Positions 1 through 8,421 are shown, counted from the stretch's first letter. The stretch is 64,000 nucleotides of DNA from Pseudooceanicola lipolyticus (GCF_002786325.1 NZ_PGTB01000002.1:62001-126000), one strand, 5' to 3'. Program-made: numbers and translations. The notes: generated by a model not told the origin, from the letters alone.

Positions 1-212
1 CGGGCCGACAACTCTGCTGCCAGACCTGCGGCTGTATCACCGCCCCGGATCGCCACACAGGCGACGGGGAAGCCGAGCTTGAGGCAGACGATCGCGGTCG
101 TGCCGATCGGGCGCACGCGAACCATCGCGCCGACGCGTTGGAAGCGGGGGCGGACCTGGTCACGTCTGACATAACTCGACAGGACCGATGGCGGCTGAGG
201 AGCGGGGTGCAC
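1..212 (-). CDS. Small hypothetical protein, truncated by the left edge; divergent paralogue of the gene at 404
   Basis: Reading leftwards from a GTG at 212, an open frame of 70 codons runs off the window. It contains RFQRVGAM and later LKLGFPVA, matching RFQRVGAM and LKLDFPVA in the plus-strand gene at 404-610, with the same spacing apart from small changes. The leader is also shared: a GAGGGGAGACCCAA-type sequence lies just upstream, as before the plus copy. An ATG at 214 overlaps the GTG in another frame, and that frame does not give the homologous protein, so either GTG is used or the N-terminus has a frameshift. Function unknown. Divergent orientation to 404 suggests an inverted duplication. 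Confidence 0.5.
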   Translation of the reverse strand, partial: MHPAPQPPSVLSSYVRRDQVRPRFQRVGAMVRVRPIGTTAIVCLKLGFPVACVAIRGGDTAAGLAAELSA

Positions 213-288
213 ATTTGGGTCTCCCCTCTTTGCTCATAGATGTGGATCGCACGGGGTCGGGCGGTCCGTGCCCTCCGCTCACGCTCCG

Positions 289-347
289 GCAAACACAAAT
301 ACGGTTTCCACGCGCGGGGCGCGCGGACCCTCCGCATTTGTGTTTGC
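289..347. repeat. Nested inverted repeat between two divergent paralogous small genes
   Basis: Perfect 12-bp arms GCAAACACAAAT (289-300) and ATTTGTGTTTGC (336-347) enclose 35 bp. Inside is a second hairpin, CGCGCG-GGG-CGCGCG (311-325). It lies in the divergent intergenic region of the two related small genes, so it may be an operator or a structured leader. Function is not known. Confidence 0.55.
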
Positions 348-403
348 GGACCTCCCTTGCCCCCCGTGCCGGGTGATCCCCATCGCAAAAAGGAGAGACC
401 CAA

Positions 404-610
404 ATGACCAACCACTACGTCGCCACCGTTCCCGTCAAGTTCACCGACAACGAAGGTCAGGAGCGCACCCGCTTCCAGCGCGTCGGCGCGATGTTCCGCA
501 ACACTCGCAACGGGGACGGCTCGGAGTTCTTCAGCCTCAAACTCGACTTCCCCGTCGCGGTCCAGGAGCTGGTGATGTTCCCGCCGAGCGCGAAGGAACC
601 GCAGGAATAG
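404..610 (+). CDS. Small conserved plasmid protein, 68 aa, function unknown
   Basis: This starts at ATG 404 with a good ribosome binding site (AAAAAGGAGAGACCCAA). The protein has no signal peptide or membrane segment. Alternating hydrophobic/polar residues (YVATVPVKF near the start, FFSLKLDFPVAV in the second half) suggest a small beta-rich fold. I do not recognise a named family. A diverged partial copy reads the other way at 1-212. It stands alone and is followed by a strong hairpin at 625-648. Location next to the mobilisation operon suggests a plasmid housekeeping or transfer accessory role, but nothing in the sequence proves this. Confidence 0.7.
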   Translation: MTNHYVATVPVKFTDNEGQERTRFQRVGAMFRNTRNGDGSEFFSLKLDFPVAVQELVMFPPSAKEPQE

Positions 611-624
611 TCCGCCTCAAAGAT

Positions 625-648
625 GGGCCGCCCTAGGGGCGGCCCTTT
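625..648 (+). terminator. Rho-independent-like terminator after the 68-aa gene
   Basis: GGGCCGCCC (625-633) pairs with GGGCGGCCC (637-645) over a 3-base loop and is followed by TTT. It lies 14 bases after the stop codon of the upstream gene. Confidence 0.7.
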
Positions 649-660
649 CCCTGTTTCAGG

Positions 661-1059
661 GAAGGCTGCGCTGTACCCGGGAACCCCTGCCTTCGGCCGG
701 CGTCCCCGGGAAGGCGTCAGGACCGCAAGCGGTCCTGACGGGGGATATCAGAGATCGCCTGGAACAGGTCTGCCGGCCAGCCTCAAGGGGGCCATCCGGA
801 ATAACAGTCGGGCTACGCCCGCCGGTTTTTCCGGCAGAGATTTGGGCCGAGCCAAATCTGGCCGCCCTTGACCCTGTCCGTCAGCCCCGTCGGTGGAGGG
901 ATGCGCCGCCCCTCGCTTCCGTCCGAACACGGGTCCGTGTTCGGCCAGACCCTCGGGCGCGGGCATGACAACGGGCGGCCGAGGTGCGGTTGGAGATGGT
1001 CGGGTTTTCTGGGCCCTTCGGGCCGGGCCTCGCACCTGCGGTGCTCGGCTCGAAGCGGA
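661..1059. repeat. Non-coding, inverted-repeat-rich region upstream of the mobilisation operon (possible oriT)
   Basis: I see no convincing gene here. It holds several hairpins: a perfect 12-bp palindrome CGTCAGGACCGC / GCGGTCCTGACG (715-726 and 729-740, 2-base loop), GCCGG-TTTTT-CCGGC (821-835), and AGATTTGG / CCAAATCT (838-845 and 852-859). In mobilisable plasmids the origin of transfer usually lies beside the relaxase operon in such repeat-rich DNA, so this is the best oriT candidate in the window. A nic site cannot be assigned from sequence alone. Confidence 0.35.
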
Positions 1060-1142
1060 ATTCAAGGTCGCCTGGGGGCAATCTGCAATAATATTGTATT
1101 GACCGTTAGATATAGTTTCGTATGATGAAGGCGACCTTGAAT
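1060..1142 (+). promoter_or_regulatory. Promoter of the mobilisation operon framed by a 13-bp inverted repeat
   Basis: ATTCAAGGTCGCC (1060-1072) and GGCGACCTTGAAT (1130-1142) are perfect 13-bp arms around an AT-rich segment. Within it TTGACC (1099-1104), 16 bp, TATGAT (1121-1126) form a near-consensus promoter. The right arm lies just downstream of the -10 box, where a repressor would block transcription. The segment begins with CAATAATAT (1086-1094), also found in two other promoters of the backbone. Confidence 0.6.
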
Positions 1143-1175
1143 GAAGGTGGCAGGAAATAGGGGGGCTTTCTTCGT

Positions 1176-1769
1176 ATGAGCCGGACCAAGAGACTGACAC
1201 AGACGGAGCGGGCGGAGATTATCCGTGAGGCCGCAGCAGGTGTGGGGACTTCCGCGCTCGCGGAGCGGTTCGGGGTCACGCCGCGGGCCATCCAGTACAC
1301 GTTGAAGGCGGACGAAGAACGCCAGAAGGATGCGGCCGTGGCGACGGCCGCGGTGACGGTGAAGCTGACACCAGAAGAGCTTGCTGCGCTGGATGAGGTG
1401 CTGTCCGCGGCGGGGATCGAGACCCGCACGGAGGGGGTCCGGCGGCTGATCCAGGCGGCGGGGGGAACGTTCGTTCCGGACGCGAATCTGGCGGCTGAGA
1501 TGGCGCGCTACCGGGCCTCCTTGCACGAGGTCGGCAACGGCGTCGTGCAGGTCGCCAAGCAGATGATGAAAGCCAGCCGGGAGGGGCAGGGGGAAGGCTC
1601 CGCGCCGAACGCAGAGTTGTCCGAACTGCGCCTCGTGCAGATGCGTGCGCTGGCGCGGTTCATCCTCGATTCCGCTGACGAGATCGACCTGCTTTTGCGC
1701 CGTCGTCGGGATGGGATGCGGCTCTCCGCCACTGCCGCTCTGAGGGAGTTCGCCCATGCGGCTGAATGA
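1176..1769 (+). CDS. MobC/TraC-like mobilisation accessory protein
   Basis: This 197-aa protein begins with a helix-turn-helix-like region (residues about 8-45, TQTERAEIIREAAAG then ALAERFGVTPRAIQYTLK). A second part, LTPEELAALDEVLSAAGIET followed by GVRRLIQAAGG, resembles the ribbon-helix-helix/MobC region of relaxase accessory proteins, and a helical C-terminus follows. Such proteins bind oriT and help load the relaxase, and often repress their own promoter. The inverted repeat at 1060/1130 would be a natural target (inference). Its stop overlaps the relaxase start by 14 bases, so the two are translationally coupled. Confidence 0.7.
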   Translation: MSRTKRLTQTERAEIIREAAAGVGTSALAERFGVTPRAIQYTLKADEERQKDAAVATAAVTVKLTPEELAALDEVLSAAGIETRTEGVRRLIQAAGGTFVPDANLAAEMARYRASLHEVGNGVVQVAKQMMKASREGQGEGSAPNAELSELRLVQMRALARFILDSADEIDLLLRRRRDGMRLSATAALREFAHAAE

Positions 1770-4083
1770 TGCCGTCCATGACGTCACCGGAGAGATCTTC
1801 CGGGATGGCTGGAGCCGGATACGGGGCTCGATGCAAGGGCTGCAGGCGTCCCGGCAGAGGCAGCTCGTGCGCGCCGCTGCGGGGCATCGTGCGGCGGTCT
1901 TCAAGGCGATCCGGGGCGGGGGCACGCATACCAAATCCCAGCTCATGAACCAGCTTGATTACCTCACCACCAAGTCCTCGCATATCGTGGACAGCAGCGG
2001 GTTCCTGGACGGGAAGACGAGGCTTGTGGGTTCGGAGGTCAAGGACCTGACCGACCGCTTCGCCAAGCGCTGGAGTGCGGGGTTCAAGCCCAAGCTCGGA
2101 CAGACGACGCATATGCTGATGTCCTATCCGATCGGCACCCGGGGCGAGGACGTGCGCGACATCACCGCCAATGTCGCCGAGCGGTTCTTTCAGTCCGAAG
2201 AGGGACATTTCGACTACATCATCGCGGTGCATGAGGATCGCGATCACCCCCACGCACATATAGTTTTGAATCGCCGGTCGCAGGAGGGTGAGTTCTTCTT
2301 CCTGGGTCGCGATCACCGGTTCAACTACGACGATTTCCGCCTCGCCATGGTGGAAGAGGCCGAGCGGTTCGGCGTGCGTCTGGAGGCCACGCGGCGGCTC
2401 GATCGGGGTGTCGTGCACTACCCGCCGCGCACCCGCGAGGTCTATGCGGCCAAGGTTGAGGGGCGGGCCGCGGAGCCACGGCCACGGGTCGGGGCCGATC
2501 TTGATCGCGCCCTCGAAGAGATCGCAAACACCCGGATCATCTATCACTCGCTTGCCGCTGAGGCCTCTGCGGACAACCGCGAGGACATCGCCGATGCCCT
2601 GTTCCGCTCGGGAGAGCTTCTGGCCAAGGGCGGCAAGCTGACTTTGGAAGGAGGCGTCTACATGGCAGAGGAGCAATCGTTCGAGGATCTGAGGACCCGT
2701 TATGCCGATCAGGTCGCGCGCGTCCAGGGCATGATCGATGCGAAGCCGGAGGCCGAACGGCCGCGGCTCGAGCGCAGCCTCAACGAGATCCAGTCGCGGC
2801 TCGCGCATATGCAGCCGCTAGGGCTCAGATCCGTGACATTGACCGAAAAGCCCTCGGAGGGCGGGGTCTATTCCGAGACCAATATCGATGCGGCCCGGCT
2901 CGACCGGTTGCGAGACCCCGAGGTGCGGGCGCAGGTCGACACCGCGCTGCGCGGGACCGGGATCAGTTCGTCCGTGGTGGTCGCCCGGATGGAAACCGGC
3001 GCGCAGAACGCCGCGCTCGAGCGGCAATGGATCGCTGACGATCTGGCGCGGGTGGCCGAGAGGGACGGTCTCAACCTCGAGCGCCGCGCGGATCTGGAGA
3101 CGGCGCGCGAGACCCTCAACCGGGCCCATGTCCAGCTCGGCGTCGCGCTGGAGCGGGCAGGGGTCTTGCGTGAGGACGGTGTCGTGGAAGATCGCACCGT
3201 GACGGAGAGGGTCCATTATCATCGGGACGCCACTGAGGACATGGAGCGCGCCATCCGCCAGGACATGCGTTCGGAAGGTCTGACCGAAGACCAGATCGAG
3301 GCGCGGGAGTGGGAGATCGTCTCCCGCGCGGAGCGGCGTATCGAAGAAGAGCAACGCAGCTACCTCGATGCGCATCCCGAACTGCTCGCGCGCCCGGGCG
3401 ACGTGATCGACCGGTCCGAGCCCTACCGGGAGCGCATCACCGACGAGGCCCGGGCCCGCGAGATCACCCGCGAAGTCGACCGGATCATGGAAGGTCGCGA
3501 CGCGCGGACCCCCGTTGCGGATGCCGTCACGGACGAGTTCCGCGCGCGCTATCCCGATATGCCGTCGCATCTCGCCCGCGGGCTTGGCGCGACCTATGCT
3601 TCCGTCACCGATCTGCGCGACACCGAGGCCCTCAACCAGGTCCGCCGCGACAACGAGTTGCGGGAGGTGACGCTCGACCTGCGCGACGGGCGGCTTTCGG
3701 ACGCGCGCGAGGGGGACGCTGTCGAGGGGGCACCGATCGCCGATCCGGACATCCGGCGGGTCGTCGACCATGAACGGGCCGGCAATCTGCAGTCGCCGTT
3801 CCAGGACGACGGTCAGCGACTGACCTACCGCGACGCCGTCGAGCGCGAGCTCGACGCGGCGCAGATCGACCGGCTGCGGGACGGGGATGTCGACGTGCTG
3901 AAGACCCAGATCGAAGACCGTCTCGATCGGCTCTACGCCGCGAAGACCTACCTGCAGTCGGACGCGGCCACCGCCAACAGCGAGGCGACCCGCGCCGTGG
4001 TCGAGGAGATCGCCGACCGCGAGTTCGAGCTCCACCGCGCCGATCTTGTCGATGGCGAGACCGAGCGCGGGGAGACGCACTGA
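1756..4083 (+). CDS. Relaxase / mobilisation nuclease (VirD2-type)
   Basis: A 775-aa protein with the relaxase core at the N-terminus. The likely nucleophile is Tyr69 (NQLDYLTTK). The metal-binding motif III is HEDRDHPHAHIV at about residues 159-170, with three histidines. This enzyme nicks oriT, stays bound to the 5' end and pilots the strand through the type IV channel. The long C-terminal part (about 300-775) is charged, helical and rich in Arg/Glu/Asp, with no helicase motifs, and probably carries the secretion signal. Start ATG 1756 overlaps the MobC-like gene; the stop overlaps the coupling-protein start (TGATG). An NRRS-type stretch follows the His motif. Confidence 0.9.
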   Translation: MRLNDAVHDVTGEIFRDGWSRIRGSMQGLQASRQRQLVRAAAGHRAAVFKAIRGGGTHTKSQLMNQLDYLTTKSSHIVDSSGFLDGKTRLVGSEVKDLTDRFAKRWSAGFKPKLGQTTHMLMSYPIGTRGEDVRDITANVAERFFQSEEGHFDYIIAVHEDRDHPHAHIVLNRRSQEGEFFFLGRDHRFNYDDFRLAMVEEAERFGVRLEATRRLDRGVVHYPPRTREVYAAKVEGRAAEPRPRVGADLDRALEEIANTRIIYHSLAAEASADNREDIADALFRSGELLAKGGKLTLEGGVYMAEEQSFEDLRTRYADQVARVQGMIDAKPEAERPRLERSLNEIQSRLAHMQPLGLRSVTLTEKPSEGGVYSETNIDAARLDRLRDPEVRAQVDTALRGTGISSSVVVARMETGAQNAALERQWIADDLARVAERDGLNLERRADLETARETLNRAHVQLGVALERAGVLREDGVVEDRTVTERVHYHRDATEDMERAIRQDMRSEGLTEDQIEAREWEIVSRAERRIEEEQRSYLDAHPELLARPGDVIDRSEPYRERITDEARAREITREVDRIMEGRDARTPVADAVTDEFRARYPDMPSHLARGLGATYASVTDLRDTEALNQVRRDNELREVTLDLRDGRLSDAREGDAVEGAPIADPDIRRVVDHERAGNLQSPFQDDGQRLTYRDAVERELDAAQIDRLRDGDVDVLKTQIEDRLDRLYAAKTYLQSDAATANSEATRAVVEEIADREFELHRADLVDGETERGETH

Positions 4084-6107
4084 TGGGAGGGGTAGGGAAG
4101 GGCCGCCTCGCCCTCGGCGTCGCGCTGGTCACACTGGTCGCTATCGCGATCGGCTATGTCATCGCCTCGGCCGTGATCAGTTTCCGGGACCTGGGTTTCC
4201 GGGCCGAGATCGACTTCTTCTATATCGTGCAGAACTACCGCGCCATCGGGGCCGCCCGTCCCGACGACTTCCGCCTGATCAACCTGATCATGGGCGGGGC
4301 CGGGGTGGCGGGCCTCATGATGAGCCTTGCGATGTCGGGCTCGGCGCTCACCCGGTTCGGCTATACCCATTGGCAGACCCGCCGCGAGATGAAGCGGAAC
4401 GGCTTCTTCGGCGCGCCGGGCACGGGCTTTGTGATCGGCAAGCTTGGAAAGCCAAGCTCGCGTGCGCCGTTCCTGTGTTCCAAGACCTTTCCCCATGCGT
4501 TGATCGTAGCGCCGACCGGGCGCGGCAAGACCACCGGCTTCGTCATTCCGAACCTCCTGACCTGGCAGGGCTCAGCGGTGGTGCTCGACGTAAAGGGAGA
4601 ATGCTTCGAGGCCTCGGCCCGCCACCGGGCGGCGCAGGGTGACGAAGTGTTCCGCTTCGCGCCCACGGATTGGGAGGACAGGCGGACGCATCGCTACAAC
4701 CCACTTCTGCGCATCTATGAGCTCAAAGACCCGGCCCGCCAGCAGATGGAGTTGCAGCTCCTGGCCACACTCTTCCTGCAGAACGACAACGACCGTGTTC
4801 AGGGGCTTCTCAAAGGGGGGATCGATCTCTTCGTCGCGGCCGGGCTACTCGCGTTCCAACGCCGCAGGCCGACGCTCGGCGAGATATACCGCATCGCCGC
4901 CTCGGGCGGGCAGAAGCAGAAGGAATATCTCGCGCGCGCCCATGAGGTCCAAAACGCCGCGGCGCGGCTGATCTTCACACGGCTGGCGTCCACCAACAAC
5001 GATACGCTGACATCCTATGTCTCGCTCCTGATGACCTCGGGCCTCGATCAATGGCAGAACCCGGCGATCGACGATGCGACGGCGACCTCGGACTTCGACT
5101 TCCGGACGATCCGCAAGAAACCCTTCAGCGTCTACCTCGTCGTCCAGCCCCTCATGGTGAAACCCCTCGCACCTCTGATCCGGCTCTTCTTCTCGGACCT
5201 GCTGTCGGCGCTTCAGGACAAGGAACCGGGTCCGGACGAGCCCTGGCCGGTTATGATCATGCTCGACGAGTTCAACCGGCTCGGAAAGATGCCGATCGTG
5301 GCCGAGAGCATCGAGGTGCTGCGCGCCTATCGCGGGCATCTCGCGGTGGTGACCCAGACCATCCCGGCCATCGACGAGATCTACGGCGAGAACACGCGGC
5401 GCGCCTTGCAGGGCAACGCCGGGATCAAGCTCTACCTGACGCCCTCCGACGAGAAGACCGTCGAGGAGCTGAGCAAGGCGGTCGGCAAGACCACGAAAAC
5501 CGTCGTCACGCGGTCCCGCGCGGTCGGGAAAAACCCGTTCGAGGGCCGCAGCCAATCGGAGCGGACGGAGGAGGTGTCGCTCCTGCCCGAGGATGAGGCG
5601 CGGCGCCTGCCGCTCGACGAGATCGTCGTCGTCGTGGACGCCCAGATGCCGGTCCGGGCCAAGCGCGTGGTGTATTTCGAGGACCCATTCTTCAAGGGCA
5701 TCCATGCCGCCCAGGAGGGGGAGCTACCCTTCCCGACGGGGCCGGTCCCTCCGATGGGGGAATTGCCCCTGAGCGTCAGGGCGATGCCCACGGCGCCGCG
5801 GGGGTCAGGTCTCACGGAACGTGATTTCGAGGCCAGGATGGGGCTAACAGAAGGCGGAGGGATTGCACCCCTTGAGTCCGGTCCGGCTCAAGCGCCTCGG
5901 CGCGGCCGCGCCGCTGTTCTTGCGGATGATCAGCGGCAGATGGAGATGGAGTTCGGGCGGCAGGCAGATCTGGAGGTGGAGGCTGCGTCCGAAAACGACG
6001 TCGCCCGAGTTCAGGACGCCGTGAGTGATCTCGAGCGGTTGGAGGCGGAGATGTCCGGTTCGGAAGCAAACGTCAGCGAGACGGGCGAGAAATTCGGGCT
6101 TGGCTGA
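4083..6107 (+). CDS. virD4: Type IV coupling protein VirD4/TraG
   Basis: A 674-aa inner-membrane ATPase. Two transmembrane segments lie near the N-terminus (about 8-32 and 66-88). Walker A is APTGRGKTT (about 143-151); Walker B is VMIMLDEFNRLG near residue 390. It brings the relaxase-DNA complex to the VirB channel. The last 120 residues are acidic and low in conservation-like motifs, a common variable tail that contacts substrates. It is the third gene of the mobilisation operon and the only plus-strand transfer ATPase; the VirB operon is separate and reads the other way. Confidence 0.93.
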   Translation: MGGVGKGRLALGVALVTLVAIAIGYVIASAVISFRDLGFRAEIDFFYIVQNYRAIGAARPDDFRLINLIMGGAGVAGLMMSLAMSGSALTRFGYTHWQTRREMKRNGFFGAPGTGFVIGKLGKPSSRAPFLCSKTFPHALIVAPTGRGKTTGFVIPNLLTWQGSAVVLDVKGECFEASARHRAAQGDEVFRFAPTDWEDRRTHRYNPLLRIYELKDPARQQMELQLLATLFLQNDNDRVQGLLKGGIDLFVAAGLLAFQRRRPTLGEIYRIAASGGQKQKEYLARAHEVQNAAARLIFTRLASTNNDTLTSYVSLLMTSGLDQWQNPAIDDATATSDFDFRTIRKKPFSVYLVVQPLMVKPLAPLIRLFFSDLLSALQDKEPGPDEPWPVMIMLDEFNRLGKMPIVAESIEVLRAYRGHLAVVTQTIPAIDEIYGENTRRALQGNAGIKLYLTPSDEKTVEELSKAVGKTTKTVVTRSRAVGKNPFEGRSQSERTEEVSLLPEDEARRLPLDEIVVVVDAQMPVRAKRVVYFEDPFFKGIHAAQEGELPFPTGPVPPMGELPLSVRAMPTAPRGSGLTERDFEARMGLTEGGGIAPLESGPAQAPRRGRAAVLADDQRQMEMEFGRQADLEVEAASENDVARVQDAVSDLERLEAEMSGSEANVSETGEKFGLG

Positions 6108-6177
6108 GCCGCCATGCGGGCGACACGAAAGAATGTCGCGATGGTGTCTTGTGGCCACGGCCTTGAGCCGACCATTG

Positions 6178-6741
6178 TCACGGGTGAAGAAAGCCAGGGT
6201 CGTCGCGCTCTGGTCGAGGGGCTCGCTCAATCGTCGCAGGGTCGATCTCACGCATCGTCAACTGGGCGTTCACCCTGCGGGCCGCGGGGCCCGCACGAAA
6301 CCACTTCGCGGCGGAAGCCAGGTTAAAGCGCGGACGACGCTGCCCCTTTGCCGGGTTTGCGGCCTCCATCAGAACCTCGATCATTTCATCGATGCGGTAG
6401 AGGCCACCCGCAACGGGGAGGGGCATCTTGCGCTGCTGGAGCGCCTGTCGCTTTATCTCGAGCTTCTCGGCGACATCCGCGAGAGACACCAGGTCGGGAC
6501 GGACCTCGCGCAGGACTGTGCCTTGCGGCAGCGCCTTGATCAGAGCCCGCGCCGCTTCAAGGATCGCGCTCTCGGCCTCATCCCCTTCAAGTTCCAGTTC
6601 TACACCCAGAAGACCGGCGTGACCGGTGCCCACGAGCGCATCTTCAAAACCCGCCTCGAAGATCGCGTCAGAGAGCGAAAACGCATCGTGCTCTCCGTCG
6701 GGGAGTGCAAAGACCAGTTCGAATTCGAATTCTTCAGCCAT
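6178..6741 (-). CDS. HTH protein, likely antitoxin partner of the HicA-like protein upstream
   Basis: A 187-aa protein with an alpha/beta N-terminal part (FELVFALPDGEHDAF, then AIFEAGFEDALVG) and a helix-turn-helix around residues 108-130 (SLADVAEKLEIKRQALQQRK). ATG 6741 is preferred over ATG 6747 because GAAGG lies 8 bases upstream of it. It overlaps the stop of the gene at 6734-7003, so the two are coupled. A DNA-binding protein following a small HicA-like protein is typical of a type II toxin-antitoxin operon, though this protein is not an obvious HicB. It converges with virD4. Function is inferred. Confidence 0.6.
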   Translation of the reverse strand: MAEEFEFELVFALPDGEHDAFSLSDAIFEAGFEDALVGTGHAGLLGVELELEGDEAESAILEAARALIKALPQGTVLREVRPDLVSLADVAEKLEIKRQALQQRKMPLPVAGGLYRIDEMIEVLMEAANPAKGQRRPRFNLASAAKWFRAGPAARRVNAQLTMREIDPATIERAPRPERDDPGFLHP

Positions 6742-7003
6742 TGGCATTACCTTCGTCGTTCTTCTGAAGCTTCACGCAGGCCAGGGCCTTCTGTCGGATC
6801 TTTTTCGCGAACTGCTGTGGATTCTTCGGGGTCGACCAGACAGACATCTGACAAAACTCGCCACAGCGGCAATCCTTATCGTTGGCCGGGCATCGGAGGA
6901 TCCCCCACGCGTGCCCCTTGCCCTCAATAAGGTTCCATCCCAGCTCTTCGAGCTCCTGGATGACGGCCTCGATTTCCTTTGATGTGTGCTTCTTCCTTGG
7001 CAC
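6734..7003 (-). CDS. HicA-like small protein, candidate toxin
   Basis: An 89-aa basic protein. ELEELGWNLIEGKGHAWGI recalls the HicA fold, in which a GSHH-type loop carries the catalytic histidine; here the loop reads KGHAW. It also carries three cysteines (RCPANDKDCRCGEFC region) that ordinary HicA lacks, which may bind a metal or be structural. The start is GTG 7003. The adjoining HTH gene overlaps it. A promoter with its -10 box ending only three bases before the GTG suggests a very short or leaderless mRNA. Toxin activity is an inference from size, fold and context. Confidence 0.55.
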   Translation of the reverse strand: MPRKKHTSKEIEAVIQELEELGWNLIEGKGHAWGILRCPANDKDCRCGEFCQMSVWSTPKNPQQFAKKIRQKALACVKLQKNDEGNANG

Positions 7004-7005
7004 CT

Positions 7006-7040
7006 TAGATACTCCACCCTCTTAAATTGTCAAGTGACAA
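7006..7040 (-). promoter_or_regulatory. Promoter with palindrome for the HicA-like/HTH operon
   Basis: On the minus strand TTGACA (7033-7028), 16 bp, TATCTA (7011-7006) form a good promoter. The -35 box is embedded in a perfect palindrome TTGTCA-AG-TGACAA (7027-7040), a likely autorepressor site. The -10 box ends three bases before the GTG start. Confidence 0.55.
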
Positions 7041-7335
7041 GTTAATGCTTCGACTAAAACATCGCTGCAATTTGCTGCCCGCTACCGGCAATTTCTCATA
7101 GGAAGCTTGCAATCACGCGCTTTGATCTGAGAAGGGGATACAGGACGGACGTCCCAGACAGCAACACCGGCGCTGATGCCTTAGCGCCTGATCCTATAGC
7201 AGTGTGGCGTCCCCAGACGCAGCACGATGCCACCAACGCAAAACCATTCATGCTGTTTGTCATGATCCCAGCAGGCAGCAAAGATTTTGCCCACGGACAG
7301 CCTGTTCCCGGTAGAATTGCTTCGTCCGGTTTGCG
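7041..7335. other. Intergenic stretch without a supported gene
   Basis: It lies between the end of virB6 and the promoter of the HicA-like operon. A 61-codon minus-strand frame (7096-7281) has no ribosome binding site, no recognisable protein and a composition unlike its neighbours. A weak 6-bp hairpin (GGCGCT 7169-7174 / AGCGCC 7183-7188) may end the VirB transcript. Nothing else is seen. Confidence 0.5.
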
Positions 7336-8415
7336 CTACCGTCGACCCAGCCTGCTTAGCCGTGCCAGTTGCGCAAGCATGTGTGCACCGGTGCCAGATG
7401 AGTCGCCTGAAGGTGCAGCCGGCGCACCACCCGCGGCATTAGGGCGGGTCGGGAGCGCCTGTACGCCGAGAAACTGCCTAGCCCGAAGCGCGGCATATTC
7501 GGCGCCTGTCGCGCCTCCGATGGCGTATCGGTTATAGACTTGCTGACTTCCTGCCAAGCCTCGGGCGAAGGCGAAGCTTCCGCCAAAGCCCGCCGAAAGC
7601 GCCGGCATCATGATGTTTCCGGAGACCGACCGGACGATGAAGGGCGTGGCGATGATGAACCCCTTGGCCATGAGGACCATCATGAAGAAGGGCAGGAGGG
7701 CGCCAATGTTCGAAGCCCCCTCCGGATCACCAAGTTCGGCGAGCAATGCGCGCGAAACCCCGGTGATCGTCGCGAAAACGCCGGCGATGACGATGGGGTA
7801 GATCGCGAAGGAGATCAGCGCCGAGAGCCAGCGCGCGAAATAATCCTTGGTCACCTCGAAGAGGGTCAGGAAGATCATCACTGGAGCTATCCCGATCAAA
7901 AGCGTGATCATGAGCCTGGAGGCGACGACAATGAAGGCTGCCAGCCCTCCGAGGATCGAGAGCAGGAGAACGCCGAGCGTGTCGAGAAGCGCGCCAGCCA
8001 TCCAGTTCAGCTCGGAGCCAGCTGCGTTCAGGTAATCCCCGAGCGCCGCGATGAGCTGATCGAATTCCTCGGCGAAAGTCCCAGACGGACCTGGCGTCCC
8101 GCCGCCGACCGACGCGACCAGCGATCCGGCGATGCTGTCTATCCCGTTCAGTATGGCGGATGCGAGTGCGTTGAACTGGACCCAGTTGGTCGAAAATATA
8201 CCAATCAGGCCGATCTTCACGGCGAGCCAGAAGGCGGTCCGGCCGTCCATGGACCGGTATTGGTAGATCATGTTGAGACAGACGAGGATGACCACGAGCG
8301 TCGTTCCGAGGACCAGCATCGTTCCGACCGTGGCGGCCACGGCCCCGAACTGGGTTTCCGCCGCCGAGTCCAGATAGCCTTCGGCCGTTTCCACGAAATA
8401 CGCGACGACGCTCAT
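7336..8415 (-). CDS. virB6: Type IV secretion inner-membrane protein VirB6
   Basis: A 359-aa polytopic membrane protein of the VirB6/TrbL kind. Hydrophobic segments occur near residues 25-50, 65-85, a long one at about 140-180, 185-215 and 235-260, separated by a periplasmic loop (residues 85-135). VirB6 links the ATPases to the outer-membrane core and contacts the DNA in transit. The Gly/Ala-rich C-terminus is cytoplasmic or periplasmic and variable. It is the last gene of the VirB operon, six bases after the upstream gene. Placement after virB11 rather than between virB5 and virB8 is a rearranged order. Confidence 0.85.
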   Translation of the reverse strand: MSVVAYFVETAEGYLDSAAETQFGAVAATVGTMLVLGTTLVVILVCLNMIYQYRSMDGRTAFWLAVKIGLIGIFSTNWVQFNALASAILNGIDSIAGSLVASVGGGTPGPSGTFAEEFDQLIAALGDYLNAAGSELNWMAGALLDTLGVLLLSILGGLAAFIVVASRLMITLLIGIAPVMIFLTLFEVTKDYFARWLSALISFAIYPIVIAGVFATITGVSRALLAELGDPEGASNIGALLPFFMMVLMAKGFIIATPFIVRSVSGNIMMPALSAGFGGSFAFARGLAGSQQVYNRYAIGGATGAEYAALRARQFLGVQALPTRPNAAGGAPAAPSGDSSGTGAHMLAQLARLSRLGRR

Positions 8416-8421
8416 GACCCG

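Noticed and set aside
1660-2808. A long minus-strand open frame opposite the relaxase
   Set aside because: Shadow of the GC-rich relaxase gene; the relaxase motifs are on the plus strand. The same holds for long antisense frames over 2818-4080, 4845-5705, 27347-28402 and 56431-58002.
7096-7281. A 61-codon minus-strand frame after virB6
   Set aside because: No ribosome binding site, no signal or domain, poor composition; more likely chance.
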